From: Anodontia alba
Lineage: Eukaryota > Mollusca > Bivalvia > Lucinida > Lucinidae
NCBI GenBank assembly: GCA_964016985.1
Contig: OZ024825.1
Location: forward strand, 7,665,445 to 7,729,444
Length of the DNA: 64,000 bases
Reading direction: 5' to 3'
Part shown: one piece after another, positions 34,009 through 46,294 of the stretch
How the letters are laid out: each line of letters starts with the position of its first letter
Numbering within the stretch: position 1 is the first letter of the stretch
Notes under the pieces: model-generated
Database searches by the model: none
What the model saw: only the letters and a program-made list of their open reading frames with translations
Told to the model about the DNA's origin: nothing
Made by a program: the position numbers and the translations under genes

Positions 34009-34485
34009 TTAACCCTTAAACTGCCAATCACAACAATTGTTGTCTGCTTTGTCATCTGCTTGTGATTTTAAAAGTCGTTTTTGCAAAGAGTGTGGACCCA
34101 GATCAGACTTGCCTGTATGCAAAAGTTTGGTTTTTTAGTCTTACTCTTTGTTGCTTTGTGGTTTATTCTACGAGGCGATATGTTTTATGTCTTACCTTGT
34201 GTCATTTTGTTCTTGTGTTTTTTAGTCCTTTTAGCATTGCGATTACCTCGCTTGGGGAAGAGAGAGCTAAAGTTAGTGCTTTTCGTACGTTTGTTTGATT
34301 TGTGCTTGTTTAGTTTTGTCGGTTTCCTCTTTCTCTTGGTGTCTGTGAAGGGCTGCGGTTTGTGATTGTGACCTCCCTGGACTTTTCTCTTACCTTTGTT
34401 TGAAAAGTTTTCTTAGCATATTCAGCAGACGACATAAACAGACGATATTTTCAGATGCAGGTTTTCTTGGCATTTTAAGGGTTAA
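34009..34485 (+). mobile_element. MITE family H copy 3 with ~265-bp insertion
   Basis: TTAACCCTTAAACTGCCAAT and ..CATTTTAAGGGTTAA ends. The core is cut after GACCCAGATCAGACTTGCC; the inserted 34125-34395 segment (CGATTACCTCGCTTGGGGAA, TTTGTGATTGTGACCTCCC) resembles family I. Confidence 0.75.
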
Positions 34486-34718
34486 AAGAGTCAGTAGTAA
34501 AATCTACCGGTGGAAGGTGAGGAGGGTAAATCGACTGGCGGAAAATATTCACACTAAGTTCAAATGTTGTAAAAATACAAATTGATTGTTCGGCTCGCAT
34601 AGAAGCTCCCTCATAGAAGCTCCTAACTCAGTCAGTGCAAGATCACAGAAAAAAAATTAAATCACTGTGGTGTATAGGGATGAGGGCTCGTGGCAAACAT
34701 CTCAGATACTGACAGCCA

Positions 34719-34928
34719 GGGCCCAGTTGTCCAAAGCATCTTTAGCTTAACAAGCTCGTTAGTGGTCAAAATATTCACTCACGTAAGTACAATATCAAAT
34801 ACACAGCAAATGCAAAAGCTACTCACATTTTTGTCAGCAAAAATATTAGCGTATACGCCATATTTGATGATCGAGGTTTTAACGATACGTTAACTATCGA
34901 CATCGTTGGTTTTGAACAACTGGGCCCA
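34719..34928. mobile_element. MITE family S copy 2
   Basis: GGGCCCAGTTGTCCAAAGC and ..TTTGAACAACTGGGCCC ends. One arm of the inner hairpin is deleted. Confidence 0.8.
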
Positions 34929-35595
34929 GAACTAAAGAAAATGTCCTGTTGAACCACGGAAGGCTCAAAAAAGGACATAGCATCAGACATTAGTTATCTT
35001 ATGAAAAGTTTCGGTCGGCACCGTCATAGAGTCTAAGAGTCATAGACTACAAGCATGTTTCGGTGTGACTAGACAGACGGTCAAACCATATTCGGTTACT
35101 CTTAAATTCAAGCATTTGCTCCTAATTTAAGAGTAGTTCTTATTGAAACAGGTGTCGTATACATGTGCTTTTTATGCAAAGTGATTTTCTTTGAAAGTGT
35201 ATATATCTATTTAGTGAATGTGTTCTTCGTTATCTGTATATTTGATCTAAAGTTCCTCTACAATCCTAATTTCACAAGGGAGTTTTCTACCAGGGAAGTA
35301 CATTGAGTTAAGCTTGACCATTCTTCCATTGAAATGAGAGGTAAAATTTTCAGACTAGAATGCTGTGTCTGCAGTGTATTGATTCATCTTAACATTAACT
35401 CTTCAACCAAAAACGAATTGATAACATACTGACCAGATTGGATGTACACGATTCTCACTGATTTGTACGTTTCGGGGGAATAACTACATTTTCAATCTAA
35501 ATGACTTGACATAAAAATGTTTGCCTTTCGTCTCACTGTGGGCTAGAATTAAAATAGAATGTCCTTACTTTTAAGTGTAGTCCACACGTTTTGAA
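34929..35595. other. Intergenic sequence, nothing recognised
   Basis: It lies between the convergent TIR and transporter genes; no repeat family or coding signal recognised. Confidence 0.4.
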
Positions 35596-35622
35596 AACAA
35601 CAACAACAACAACAACAACAAA
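35596..35622. repeat. (AAC)n microsatellite
   Basis: Nine AAC units. Confidence 0.9.
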
Positions 35623-35758
35623 CAAGAACAGTTTCTTGTAACTAAATTTATATCTACAAAAGGTGTCTCTCCTTGTGTATCCATTCTGCTTAGCAATTCT
35701 TGACGCACACGTTTCTTTCATTCCGTTTTGTTTCCTAGACACAGTTTATTACATAGAG

Positions 35759-35901
35759 TTTATTCACTCTCCTATTTTAAATATGGGATTTATAAACCAA
35801 GGGAGGTAAACAAAATCCGATAAAGAAACGAGTGCGAAGCACGAGTTTCTTTATCGGATTTTTTTTACCTCCGAGGTTTATAAATCGGAGAAATGAATAA
35901 A
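35759..35901. repeat. Imperfect palindrome, family P
   Basis: TTTATTCACTCTCC.., ..GGAGAAATGAATAAA; inner stem AAATCCGATAAAGAAACGAG with its complement around GTGCGAAGCAC. Confidence 0.75.
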
Positions 35902-36128
35902 CTGTATATTACATGCATTTCGCCGCAATAGAGTACACCATTTAAGAGGCTTTTGTGGCAAGTCTAGTCTGCCAGTTTGTTTACACTGTCATTTCTATTT
36001 TGGGTCTGCGTAGTAATAAATAATATATTTAGGATAGCTTTTGTTTTTATCCTAAATGATATTGACAGCAGGGTCAAAATCTAGGCTGTTCATATGTTAC
36101 AAAAAAAAGTAGTTCCGGTTAAAAGAGA

Positions 36129-36134
36129 TTTATT
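36129..36134 (-). promoter_or_regulatory. Candidate polyadenylation signal of transporter gene
   Basis: AATAAA on the minus strand, about 200 bases after the stop at 36333. Confidence 0.45.
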
Positions 36135-36332
36135 TCCCCGGCTAAGAGTAAATATTTCTTCTTAGAAATCAAGGAAAATACCAGTTTTATGTCTGGTAGA
36201 AATCATGGTATTTCTTGGTTATGCATGTAATATATTAAATATAATGTCAGGTCTGAAAGTATTACACGCAGTTCTAATTTGTTTGGCGTTCTGTAAATCT
36301 AACTTTTCTCTTCGTCTGTGTCAACAACAGCT

Positions 36333-37483
36333 TTACCGTCTATTTTTAAAGCGAGATTTTTCTCTTTCACAACTAGTGTCTTCAGACTGCGTTTCATTCC
36401 TCACGTCCCATTTAAATCGGTTTCCGTGTTTACGTCCTATAATGGTTAGAACAACGGCCAGAACTAATGCTAGGATGCCATATCCAACAGTTTGATACAA
36501 AAATGTTCTTGGCCCATACTCATTATACAAGTATCCGATTAGGCGCATGTGGCAAATACCACCGACAGAATTTCCTATTACTATGATCATCATTCCTACT
36601 CCTGTCAATTCAAGATGATAATCTGTCCATGTTACTATAGATGGCCACATTGCTGACAAAAAGAACCCAAGAGCTTGAAGAAGAATCCAGAAAGCTATTG
36701 AATTATCCGCTGCAAAAATGTTCATTAAAATAGTTGAACTCGCGATAAAGGTAGTTTGGATGAGAAGTAATTTGCGAATACCAATCCATTGCGCAGATAC
36801 AAAAAACGCGAACCTTCCAGCTGTAAAACTAATCCAAAATGCTGAATTAATATATGATGCTTCGTCGCCAGAGAACCCAAGCTGATCAACGGAAAAAGTG
36901 CGTATAAAGCTTCCAATCATACGTTCTCCACCTCCTGCATTACCGAGAAAGAGAAAGGTTACCACAAATATTTGGATTCCATATATGGCATCTCCGCGCG
37001 TACATGATGACGGGTTAAACAAATCACGAAACGATCTGCTTGGTGTATCACCGGTTTTGTCTTGTTGAAATTGTTCCAAATCAAGTATGTGTGGATTTGT
37101 TTCAACATTAGACTTTCTGTAGTTTGCCTGCGCTCTATTCTCTTGTACCTGGTAATAATAGAAGACCATGGACATTATGGCTACATATGATGCGGATATG
37201 GCATAGGGGTATTCAATTCGTGACTGTTTTATATACCTTGAGGGTTCTGTAGATGGCACATTTGTTTCTGCCGGCATCACTGAATTGTTCCGTATCTCCA
37301 CTGCTATTGAATCATTGCTGGTATAATTGGTCAAATTTAAATCGCCCACTGGCCTAGCCACAGCAAGAAAAGGATTTGCGAATAAGGGAACAAGGAATGA
37401 GCCAACTCCATAGCCCATGTGCACTAAATACATAGGAGACGGTGCTTTCTCTAACCAAATACACAAAACACGTTTTTGGCCAG
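36333..37483 (-). CDS. Transporter gene coding exon 3 (last)
   Basis: Acceptor TTTCTTGTTTTTCAG|CT, then 382 codons to TAA. It carries the last eight or so membrane segments, from MYLVHMGYGVGSFLVPLFA to YGILALVLAVVLTIIG, and a charged cytosolic tail (KSRFKNRR). Confidence 0.9.
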
Positions 37484-40400
37484 CTGAAAAACAAGAAATA
37501 ACACTATCTAGAAGGCTTGTGTGGGAAGTGTATTTGATGATAATTCTGCGAAAATATTTTTAGTTTTCAACAAAATCATATGTTTTGTGTACTCATAAGA
37601 ATCGCCTCCATGCTTCTACATATATATTAAAACATGTTTTTATGCTGAAATAAAAAGAAAATATCCTAAACGTACTCCTCCATAACAGGTCCTTTAATAC
37701 CAGAATAATTGGGACCCTTTGTTTGCTCATTTAGGTTTTCCAGAAAGTATTGTTTTGTGTTGACACTTTGTCTTAAAACCCTTCGCTTATTCGTCTTTTG
37801 GAGGGCAGTGTTTCGTGACTGTGACGTTTCCTGGTTATCCACATTTGTATGTTCTAGAAAATGTTAAAGCCGTGGCTCTTATCCATTCCATTTTGTCGTC
37901 ATGCGGGCCACTACATGTCCTCTACTACCCGAAGAGACCTTATTTACCCCAAAATGTATTTTTTTGGATTCTTTTTCTTTGATTGTCATAGTGAAATACA
38001 TACTATAAAGCTTGCTCCTGGAAACAAAGAACACAAAAAAGGAGTGAAATCGGAGTCCGGTTTAATTCAAAATCTACATATACTCGAGTATAACAGCATT
38101 GGAGAGCATACGCAATGGCGCAACGGTGCACAGTGGATATTCAGATCAACCTAAGAATAGCTTTAGACTTCGCTGTTGGTTTCAACATTATTTACTCAGT
38201 AACATACATACATACATACATACATCCACAGGCACGCACGCACGCACGCAGGCATACATACGCACGCAAACACACGCACGCGCGCGCACATACATACATA
38301 CGCATGCACGCAAGCATGCATACATACATACATACATACATACATACATACATACATACATACATACATACAAGCATGGTACATGGTATGACGGTAAGCA
38401 TGATAACTGTTCTCTCTGTGAATTCCTCATGCCAAAACTACACCAAAAACCAGCATTATAACGAAAACAGAACGAACATATCAAGAGGAACTGCAACAGA
38501 AATGAGTGGTATGTGGGTAGATTGAGTGGGGGTGGTTGGCTTTAATCTGATTATACGCACGTTTCACCATCGCTTTTAATACATACATACATACATACAT
38601 ATATACTATATAAACAGCGGATTCCCGACAAGCACTTGCAAACACCAGCTTTATAGACAATGAAGGGCATAAATAGTCTGATTAGAGTGCTGCAGTTCGC
38701 ACATTCTTATAGGCGACTTTTCGGCCTACACAGCTGAGTTTCTCTTACCTATACCAATCACTACTTCTGCGAAGCCTCCTACAGCACAGCACACCCAGAG
38801 GACCTCTACTCCTGGAGACCAAGGCGCAACCACCGTTACTATGGCAGCTATATCCAGGGCAACTGCGATAAAAGTATGACAAAAATGAAGGAATTTGTCT
38901 ATCAGTATTCCACAAACCACACAGCCCACAAAAACTCCAACACCTCGTCCAGAAATTGCCGTGGCTATCTGCTCGTAGTCGCCGCTCGTCTTGAGTTTAA
39001 GGTCTATCAGTGTTGGTCCATAGATTTCCAGATATAGCCCCTGAAAGCAAACAAGGGATTTTGTAAGGTTAATAAACAACATACAGACACAAGTATTTAT
39101 TCGTTCCAGATAAGGCACTTTTTTCCAACTGAAAAACTAATGTGTTTCATTTTCTCCGCACACAAAAAAAAAGAGAAAAACTATGAGGCGCTTCTAATGA
39201 GTACCCACAACAAATGTTTTATGGAGAAAAAATAGTATGTGGATACTGCCTCTTATCTGGAGCTATCTGTATGAGTATTGTCGAAATTTATTTTGACCTT
39301 GTTCGCAGTTTAGTCATATGGGCCACGTCAAGCAAAACAGTGCCTTCGAACATGCGCAAAATGTTCACATCCTCCTGCATATGCGCAAAGTCTCATTCGG
39401 ACATTTGCTCTTCGTTGAAACATTGTATAATATTCAACGGTTCTGTTTGCGTACAGCAAAGGCCTTGATCAGACCTGCGTCTTCGCTGTCCACATATTTT
39501 CGAAGACAGGTTTTCGCATGGCACGGCCCATATTGTATCATTGGTAAATCGATACAACCCTAACGCTTCATAGCAGACCCCTTTTCAGAAGGGTCTATGT
39601 GTGTAGGAAAGCAAACGAGAATTCATAAATAAAAAGTATACCATATAGCAAACACAGAAAAGGAAACTATCTGCATAAAAATAGGTCACTTTAATACTTT
39701 ATGCTAACGGCCTTGACATTTTAGCCCAAAGTTTTCATTATTTCCCCAGCTAGCATTCTACGTAAATCTACATCGGGCCGTCATCGGCCCGTCAGCTACC
39801 CTGACGGGCCGATGACGGCCCGATATAGATTTACGTAGAATGCTGACTGGGTTCAGGGGTCATACAGTCAGGATTGTGTTATAGCTGCTTCAAAATAGCT
39901 TTTGCTAATTGAACTTGCTGACTTATGATGCAATTTGATAAAAATCAAATAACAGGTGAAGACAAGGCCAAACATAATCTACTAATGTTCTACGTTCCTT
40001 ATTTGGAAGGCGACGTACGTCTCTCGTGCTTTATCTAAGAATGTAAATATTTCTCAACTTATTTGTCTGTCAAATAAGTGACCGTTATAATCAAACCAGA
40101 GGGTCATGATGGCCCTATATTTCTCACCTGTGTATCATAGCACTCAAGTAGAATATGCCTTAATCAAAGGAACATTTATGTAAAATTATTTTGAAATCAG
40201 GCCATAGGCCTAGGAGATGTTGTTTAAAGGTTTTTCTATTTTAGCTCTGGTGGCAATTTTGATTTTGTTCAGCAGAGCAGAACCGTTTTAGCAATTTTGG
40301 TAAAGGGGTATCAGAGGAACATTTCTATAAAATAATTTTGCAATCGGGCCCTTGGCCTAGGAGATGTTGTTTAAAGATTTTCTTTCTTTTTTTTTTTCAC

Positions 40401-43400
40401 TCTGGCTGCCATTGTGTTTAGCAGAACGGCACCATTTTAGCATTTTGGAAGAGGGTCACTCAAGAAACATTCCTGTAAAACTATTTCAAAATCCATTAAC
40501 CGGTTTAGGAGGAGACGTCTTTTAAGTAAATTGCTGTCAGAAGCATGAGTCTACGCCCTTTTTTCTATTTTTAGCTCTGGTGGCCATTTTGTTAAGCCAA
40601 AGGGAATCATTTTAGCAATTTTGGTCAAGGGACATAAGAGGAACATTTCTGTGAAATTATTTTGAAATCCGGTCATAGGCCTCAGAGGTTGTTTAAAGGT
40701 TTTTCTACTTTTAGCTCTGGTGACCATTTTGTTCAGCGGAGCAGAACCATCATAGCAATTTTGGTAAAGGGGCATTATAAGAACATTTCTTTGAAATTAT
40801 TTTGAAATCGGGCCATTAGCCTGGGAGGAGATGTCCTTGAAAAGCTTTTTTTTTCTTTTTAGCTCTGGCGGCCATTTTGTTCAGCCCAGCCAGACCATTT
40901 TAGCAATTTTGGTAGAGGATCACTCAAGGAACATTCCTGTAAAATTATTTCAAAATCCATTAACCCGTTTTGGAGGAGAAGTCTCTTAAGTAAATCGTTG
41001 ATAGATGCGTGACAGTAGAGGGTCACTCAAGGAACATTTCTGTAAAATTATTTCAAAATCCATTAACCGGTTTAGAAGATGTCTCTTAAGTAAATTGTTG
41101 ACAGACGCATGACAATCTGCGCCCTTTTTCTATTTTTAGCTCTGGTGGCCATTTTGTTCAGCGAAGCCAAACCATTTTAGCAATTTTGATAAAGGGCCAT
41201 TAGAGAATCATTTTAGTGAAATTATTTTGAAATCGGCCCCTTGGCCTAGAAGAAGATGTTTAAAATGCTTTTTCTCTTTTTAGCTCTGGCGGCCATTTTA
41301 TTTTGCAGAGCGGAATCATTTTAGCAATTTTGGTAAAGGGGCATGAGAGGAACATTTCTGTCAAATTATTTTGAAATCGGGCCACTGGCCTGGGAGGAGA
41401 TGTCGTTTAAAGGTTTTTCTACTTTTAGCTCTGGCAGCCATTTTGTTTAGCGGAGCGGAACCATTTAGGCAATTTTGGTAAAGGGGCATGAGAGGAACAT
41501 TTCTGTGAAATTATTTTGAAATCGGACCATTGGCCTGGGAGGAGATGTCGTTTAAAGGTGTTTTTTTTTTAGCTCTGGCGGCCATTTTATTTAGCGGAGC
41601 GGAATCATTTAGGCAGTTTTGGTAGAGGGTCACCCAAGGAACATTCCTGTAAAATAATTTCAAAATACATTCACCGGTTTAGAAGGAAATGTCCTTTAAG
41701 TAAAAAGTTGACAGACGGACGACGCACGACGGACGAAGACCGGTCACAAAAGCTCACCTTTGGCCTTTGGCTCAGATGAGCTAATGAGTTTTTTTTACTT
41801 TAATCTTCGATAACAGGGGTATCGGTATCATAAACTGCACTAAATATTTTCTAGGTTTTATTGCCGTCATTCTGAAAAACATGTTCAAATATAATGTTGG
41901 GTATAAATTCGGTTTATAAATTCAGAAGAATTGTTGGTAAAACTAATTTTCGGAATACTTGTAGTTCAAAACGATTGTCAGTCATTACAAAAACATAGGT
42001 TAGAACACGAATATCATGGGACAAACTACATGGTTGTTAACACAATCATTGCTGACAACTTTGCTTCCCTCTTTTGTTGCAAGACGGTGCCTCAGACTGA
42101 ATGAAGGATCCTTCCTCAATCTCGGAAATTTGGGCCTGACTGTTGCTGTCTGTGGTCGGGCAGATAGACCCTGGGGACAGTTTTGATGTCAAATTAAACA
42201 TTTTGCCATTACGACCAGCTGGTGCAAGTTTCATTAAATCTTTTTGAACTGTGATTGTATACATTTTTCATGATTTTATACATTGAATGTGTTGGGGTTT
42301 AACGACACGTCAACCATTATGGGTCATTTTGTGTCGTCTCCCAGAGAAAGGGAGAAAAGAGACAGAAGAGGAGATAAAAGAGACGGACAGGGAAGAAAGA
42401 GGAACAGGAATGAAAGTGAAGAAACAGAAGAAATAAAAACATTCCCCTTCTACCCTTACCTGCTACAAGGATAGCAGGCCTTGTCCAACTGTAAGCCAAT
42501 ACCAGTTGGACGCCCCGGTGACGTAAGATACACAACACCTTCGCCACATGTACATATACATGTACATAGCCCCGGCGTAGGGGTAAATAACCCCTTGGGG
42601 ATAGAATTTTTATGTCGAATAAAATCTTTAGTCACTATATCCAACAAATCTCTTTGAACTGTGACTTTATACAAGCATTTTCATGATTTCATTCATGTAA
42701 AAGCCCAGGCGCAATGGCATATCACCCCTTGGAGCCAGTTTTAATGACAAAAGAGAAATCGTTTGTCACAATGACAAAATGGTGCCGGTTAAAACAAATC
42801 TTATTTACCTGTGATTTTTTATGATATTTACTTGATTTCATATATTTACGTACTCCTAAAGTGAGGCAGATAATCCATTGAGGACAAAGGTATAATGTTA
42901 ATTGAACCCTTATGTTACTATGGCGAAATGGTGCAAATTTAAAATTAGTCTCTTTGAGCTGTAACTCTATACATTTTTTTATGATTTCATACATGTTCAT
43001 AGCCCTTGTGTAGGGACAGATAGACCCTGGGGTGAGAAGTTTTATGTCAAATGAAACCTTTTGTCACTATGAACAACTGGTATAAGTTGCATAAAAATCT
43101 CTTTGACTGTGATTTTATACATATTTTTTTCATGATTTCATACATGTAGCTATCCCCGGGGAAGGAGCAGTTTTTATGTCATATGAAACCTTTTGTCAAT
43201 ATGACCTAATTGTGCAAGTTTAAAACAATCTCTTTGAATTGTGACTTTTTTACATTTTTCCATGGTTTTATACATGTATATAGCCCCGGGGCAGGGGTGA
43301 ATACCATACATTTTTACCATACATTGGCATGGCAGCCATCTTGGTCTGATGACCCAGACCACACGAAAAACCTTTCATTCCACCGCTCCAGGAAGGCTCA

Positions 43401-46193
43401 ATACACGATTTAGCTTCATTTGGCCCAGCGGCTTCCGAGAAAAAGACATTTGAAAAGTGTGGACAACCGACGGACGGACAGATCCCCGGAACAAGGCCGA
43501 ATAACCCCTGGGGCAGAATTTTGATGTCAACAGATACCTTTTCATCACGGTGGTCAATTGTTGCAAGTTTCATAACAAAGTTGAAAAAATCCATTTTCTT
43601 CTTTCATTTTCCTATACAAGCAAAGGGGCCAAATTTGATCTTGCCATAAAATAGGTCAAGAGCAACTCAGGGCCATCTTGTGAAGAAACTATGATGGACC
43701 TATGTCCCGAAGGCTGCATACTAAGTCCCATGGCTATTGGCCCATCGCTTTTGGAGAAGATACGTTTTAAAGGATTTTAATATTTCATATGGGCGTGGCG
43801 GCTGTCTTGATCATGTGACCTAGACCTTGCAAACAAACTTTCGTTTCCCATGACCCATTGAGGCTCCAAATGCAATTTGGCTTCAATCGGCACAGTTACT
43901 TCGGAAAAAAATGTTTGAAATGTTCGCGATAACGACAATAAGGTCAAAGAATGACTTTGACCTTTGATTCTGATGTAGCTTAAATTATGTTCTTATTTAG
44001 TTGACTGCATATACTAAGTGCGATACCACAGAGTGCAATAGTTACTGAAAAAATCATTGTTCTCATTTTTCTTTTCCCATGTAACAACATAAAGTGCCAA
44101 ATTTGACCTTGTTGTTAAATAAGTCAAGGTCAGTCCAGGGTAATCATTTGAACAAACTGTTGGGCCCGAGTTCCCAATGCTACATACCAAGTTTCGAGGC
44201 AGTCGGCTGATTGGTTCTGGAGAAGAAGAGTTTTATTTTTACTTATTTTTTATGGGCACGGCGGTCAACTTGGTCATGTGTTTAAACAAACCTTCATTCT
44301 TTATCCCATAAAAGCTTAATATGAAATTTGGCCACAATCGGCTGGGTGGTTTTAGAGAAGAAGAGAAAAATAAGTTTTGATTTTGAAAATTTTAGTGATC
44401 TTGGACCAAGGTCAATGAATGAGCTTGACCTTTGATACTCATGTAGCTGAATATATTTGCTCGTTTATTTGACTGCATCTACCAACTTTCAGATCACAGG
44501 CTGCAATAGTTTCTGAAAATACATTGTTTTGACTTTTTCCCATACAAATGCCCAAGTGCTCAAATTTAACCCAAACCTAAAATAAGTCAAGAGCAACTCA
44601 TGGTCATCATTTGATTAAACTCTAATGGGCCCCTATTCCAAATGCTACATGCCATGTTTCAAGGTAATCTGCCACTTGGTTCCATAGAAGATTTTTAAAT
44701 GTTTTTTACCATATATGGGCATGGTGACCATCTTGGTCATGTGACCTGGACCCTGTGAGCAAACTTTCATTCTCCCGCCCCATTGAGGCTTCATTTGAAA
44801 TTTGGCTTCATTCGGCCCAGTGGTTTCAGAGAAGAAGACGTTTGAACATGTTGACAGATAGACAACAGACAGACAAACAGAAGCCTGTCAATACTATAAA
44901 CTCATAACTGAGCCAAATGCTCAGGTGATCTAATACAAACAAATTAGACACCGCTTCTATCGGAAAAAGGACCTGTCTAAAGAGTTGAGGTAGCAGGGTT
45001 CACTCGGAATATCTTGGTTAACGTTTAAAGCGCCAAGCAAAATTTGCAGCAGACGACATTCATTTTTTTTTTATTTTTCAGAGAAAACAAGTCGTGACAT
45101 TTCATGTGAATCGCAGCAGACGATTCACATGAAATGTCAAGACATGTTTTCTCTGAAAAAAAAAAAAATAAATAAAAAAATAAAAAATAAAAATAAAAAA
45201 ACTAAAAAATTGTCGCCTGCTGCAGTTGTGATTGGCGCTTTAAGGGTTAAGATTACACTTCTTTATCTAATCGTCATTTAACTCAGGTTATTTAAGTCGC
45301 AACGTGAAAAAACATACCTTTGTACACGTGCGAACAGCGAAGATTCAGATCAGCCTACGCATTCGCGCAGTCTGGGCTGGGGGCATTTCGGATACACAAG
45401 GATGCAAAGTTTTTTTTTTTGTTTTCTTTTTCCGTGCGGAGAACGTAGACTGATCAGACTGCGAGGGTGCGCAGGGTGATTTGAGTTTTCGTTTAGAGCA
45501 CGTCAGAAGTTTTCTCACGTTGCGGCTGATTTGTTTACTCTCAGCAGACGACAAATTGGTGATATTTTTCTTATTTTTTTTTTTCTAGAAAGTAGGCTCT
45601 GATACTTTAGAGACAATTTGCATGAAGTGTCAGATCCAATTTTCTAGGAAAGGTAAGAAAAATATTTCAAAATGTCGCCTGCTGAAATGTTTACCCAGCA
45701 TGCAAAGATATCTGTGATAATGGCTGTCAGATGGCTCTGTTGGTAGAAAATCGGAACGGTAATTCATGCGTCCCGAGTTCGATCATGGTTCGGCTATACA
45801 TATTGCTTATCTTGTGACATTTGGTGGCCAGTATGGTTCCAGCCTAAGTTGGCCAGTATGGCTCCAGTCTGAGGTCCGGGTCTATTTGAATGAAAGACTA
45901 TGAAAATATGTTTCCCAACTCCTAGCTTGGAGAGGCCTTAAAATTTTAAGCAGGGGAAATTTTGACAGTGGCGGTCGAAATAACTTTGCCAGTAGAACAT
46001 CGGGACGACAATTCGAGCCTTTTGACATGTCAATAAAACTTCTACATTTTACCTATACCTTATCGGAAGCTGCTTTTATTATGTATGTAACAATACCTAC
46101 CATACCAACCCACGTAATCACAAGAAATCCTGTTTCCACCATTTTCTGAACTGTGGTTTTGTCACTTATACTTAATTCCACTTCTTTTACCAT
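36333..46193 (-). CDS. MFS sugar transporter, sodium-dependent glucose transporter 1-like
   Basis: Coding exons 46193-46101, 39040-38749 and 37483-36333, joined in phase 0/0 then 1/2. Product 511 residues, close to the ~518 of MFSD4B/NaGLT1. The order is right: TM1 with GLYLEIYGPTLIDL across the first junction, GRGVGVFVGCVVCGILIDK (TM2 and the TM2-3 loop), then MYLVHMGYGVGSFLVPL (TM5), a loop with NLTNYTSNDS glycosylation-like sites, and the second half with GNAGGGERMIG and GNSVGGICH. It is expected in the plasma membrane, importing sugar with sodium or by facilitated diffusion; substrate is inferred only from family resemblance. Untranslated 5' exons may lie further right. Confidence 0.85.
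37500..38198. other. Transporter intron 2, little recognised
   Basis: A core alpha remnant at 37580-37612 (TTTTGTGTACTCATAAGAAT..CGCCTCC), and a fragment of the 18.7-kb tandem unit at 38010-38060. No exon seen. Confidence 0.4.
38199..38378. repeat. (ACAT)n / (ACGC)n compound microsatellite
   Basis: ACAT units, a CACG/CGCA-rich middle (38230-38290), then about 15 further ACAT units. A smaller ACAT run is at 38579-38600. The six overlapping YVCM/YIHT frames here are simple-repeat artefacts. Confidence 0.95.
38749..39040 (-). CDS. Transporter gene coding exon 2
   Basis: Acceptor TTGTTTGCTTTCAG|GGG, donor GGTATAG|GTAAGA; 97 codons plus one base (GLYLEIYGPT..GFAEVVIGI). TM segments 2-4. Confidence 0.88.
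39175..39240 (-). repeat. Core alpha remnant
   Basis: GAGGCGCTTCTAATGAGTAC, CCACAACAAATGTTTTATGG: a half-palindrome without MITE ends. Similar solo halves are at 49166, 56240 and 61238. Confidence 0.55.
39420..39620. repeat. Mixed N and O fragments
   Basis: Hairpin half GTACAGCAAAGGCCTTGATC, then a stretch matching window positions 1-60, then CCCCTTTTCAGAAGGG. Confidence 0.45.
39745..39851 (+). mobile_element. 107-bp palindromic element E copy 2
   Basis: Identical to copy 1. Flanks are TC left and TT right, so the 2-bp duplication has one mismatch. Confidence 0.92.
40100..41784 (+). mobile_element. Helitron-like element with tandem array T4 (AGCTCTGGTGGCC units)
   Basis: Left end AGAGGGTCATGATGGCCCTA..CTCACCTG matches T3. 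About ten ~150-bp units share TTTTAGCTCTGGTGGCCATT, TTTTAGCAATTTTGGTAAAG, GAACATTTCTGTGAAATTAT and CGGGCCATTGGCCTGGGAGG. The right end: GACAGACGGACGACGCACGA, CACAAAAGCTCACC, GCC-TTT-GGC, TCAGATGAG, CTAA, T. The units are unrelated to T3 units. Confidence 0.75.
41785..42040. other. Short spacer, nothing recognised
   Basis: It contains a fragment akin to the 7230/20215 element flank (TTATTGCCGTCATTCTGA). Confidence 0.35.
42041..43560 (-). repeat. Tandem array T5
   Basis: ~200-bp units share TTTGAACTGTGA.TT.TATAC, CATGATTTCATACATGTA, AGCCCCGG and AGACCCTGGGG..GTTTTTATGTCA. Retroposon U copy 2 is inserted at 42286-42545. The last part (43320-43500) merges with T6-type units and has an ACGGACGGACAG run. 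Confidence 0.7.
42286..42545 (-). mobile_element. Retroposon U copy 2
   Basis: GTGTTGGGGTTTAACGACAC through GACGCCCCGGTGACGTAAGA matches U copy 1 along its length. Target duplication is less clear here (TACAT-rich flanks). Confidence 0.75.
43561..44933 (+). mobile_element. Tandem array T6 with Helitron-like end
   Basis: Units share AAATTTGACCTTG..AAATAAGTCAAGGTCA, CCAAGTTTCGAGGCAGTC, GGTTCTGGAGAAGAAGA and GGGCA.GG.GGCCATCTTGG. The right end is ACAGACAGACAAACAG, then the hairpin GAGC-CAAAT-GCTC (44910-44922), AGGTGAT, CTAA, T. Confidence 0.65.
45028..45250 (+). mobile_element. MITE family H copy 4, different interior
   Basis: Ends TTAACGTTTAAAGCGCCAAG and ..TTGGCGCTTTAAGGGTTAA as in H, but the interior is another palindrome (GCAGCAGACGA.., ACATTTCATGTGAATCGCAG and complement) in place of core beta. 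Confidence 0.75.
45325..45525. repeat. MITE family N copy
   Basis: GCGAACAGCGAAGATTCAGA, CATTCGCGCAGTCTGG, GAACGTAGACTGATCAGAC and GAGTTTTCG modules. Confidence 0.65.
45540..45695. repeat. H-type interior palindrome without H ends
   Basis: TCAGCAGACGACAAATTGG.. and ..AAATGTCGCCTGCTGA arms; inner TTTTTTCTAGAAAGTAGG and TTTTCTAGGAAAGG. Confidence 0.55.
46101..46193 (-). CDS. Transporter gene coding exon 1
   Basis: ATG at 46193-46191 (context GTGATCATGG), 31 codons (MVKEVELSISD..FLVITWVGM), donor GGTATG|GTAGGT. Phase 0 joins M to GLYLEIYG of exon 2, reconstructing TM1. Confidence 0.8.
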
Positions 46194-46294
46194 GATCACA
46201 AAGTTTTGTTTAGAATATTAAAATCTCCCCTTCTTCAAATACTAGCAAGAAACTATATGAACCTCGACGTCAGAGAACATACGAACATACGAAC

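Noticed and set aside
38115..38525. Six overlapping open frames encoding YIHT/YVCM repeats
   Set aside because: They are read from the (ACAT)n and (ACGC)n microsatellite in several frames at once, which real genes do not do.
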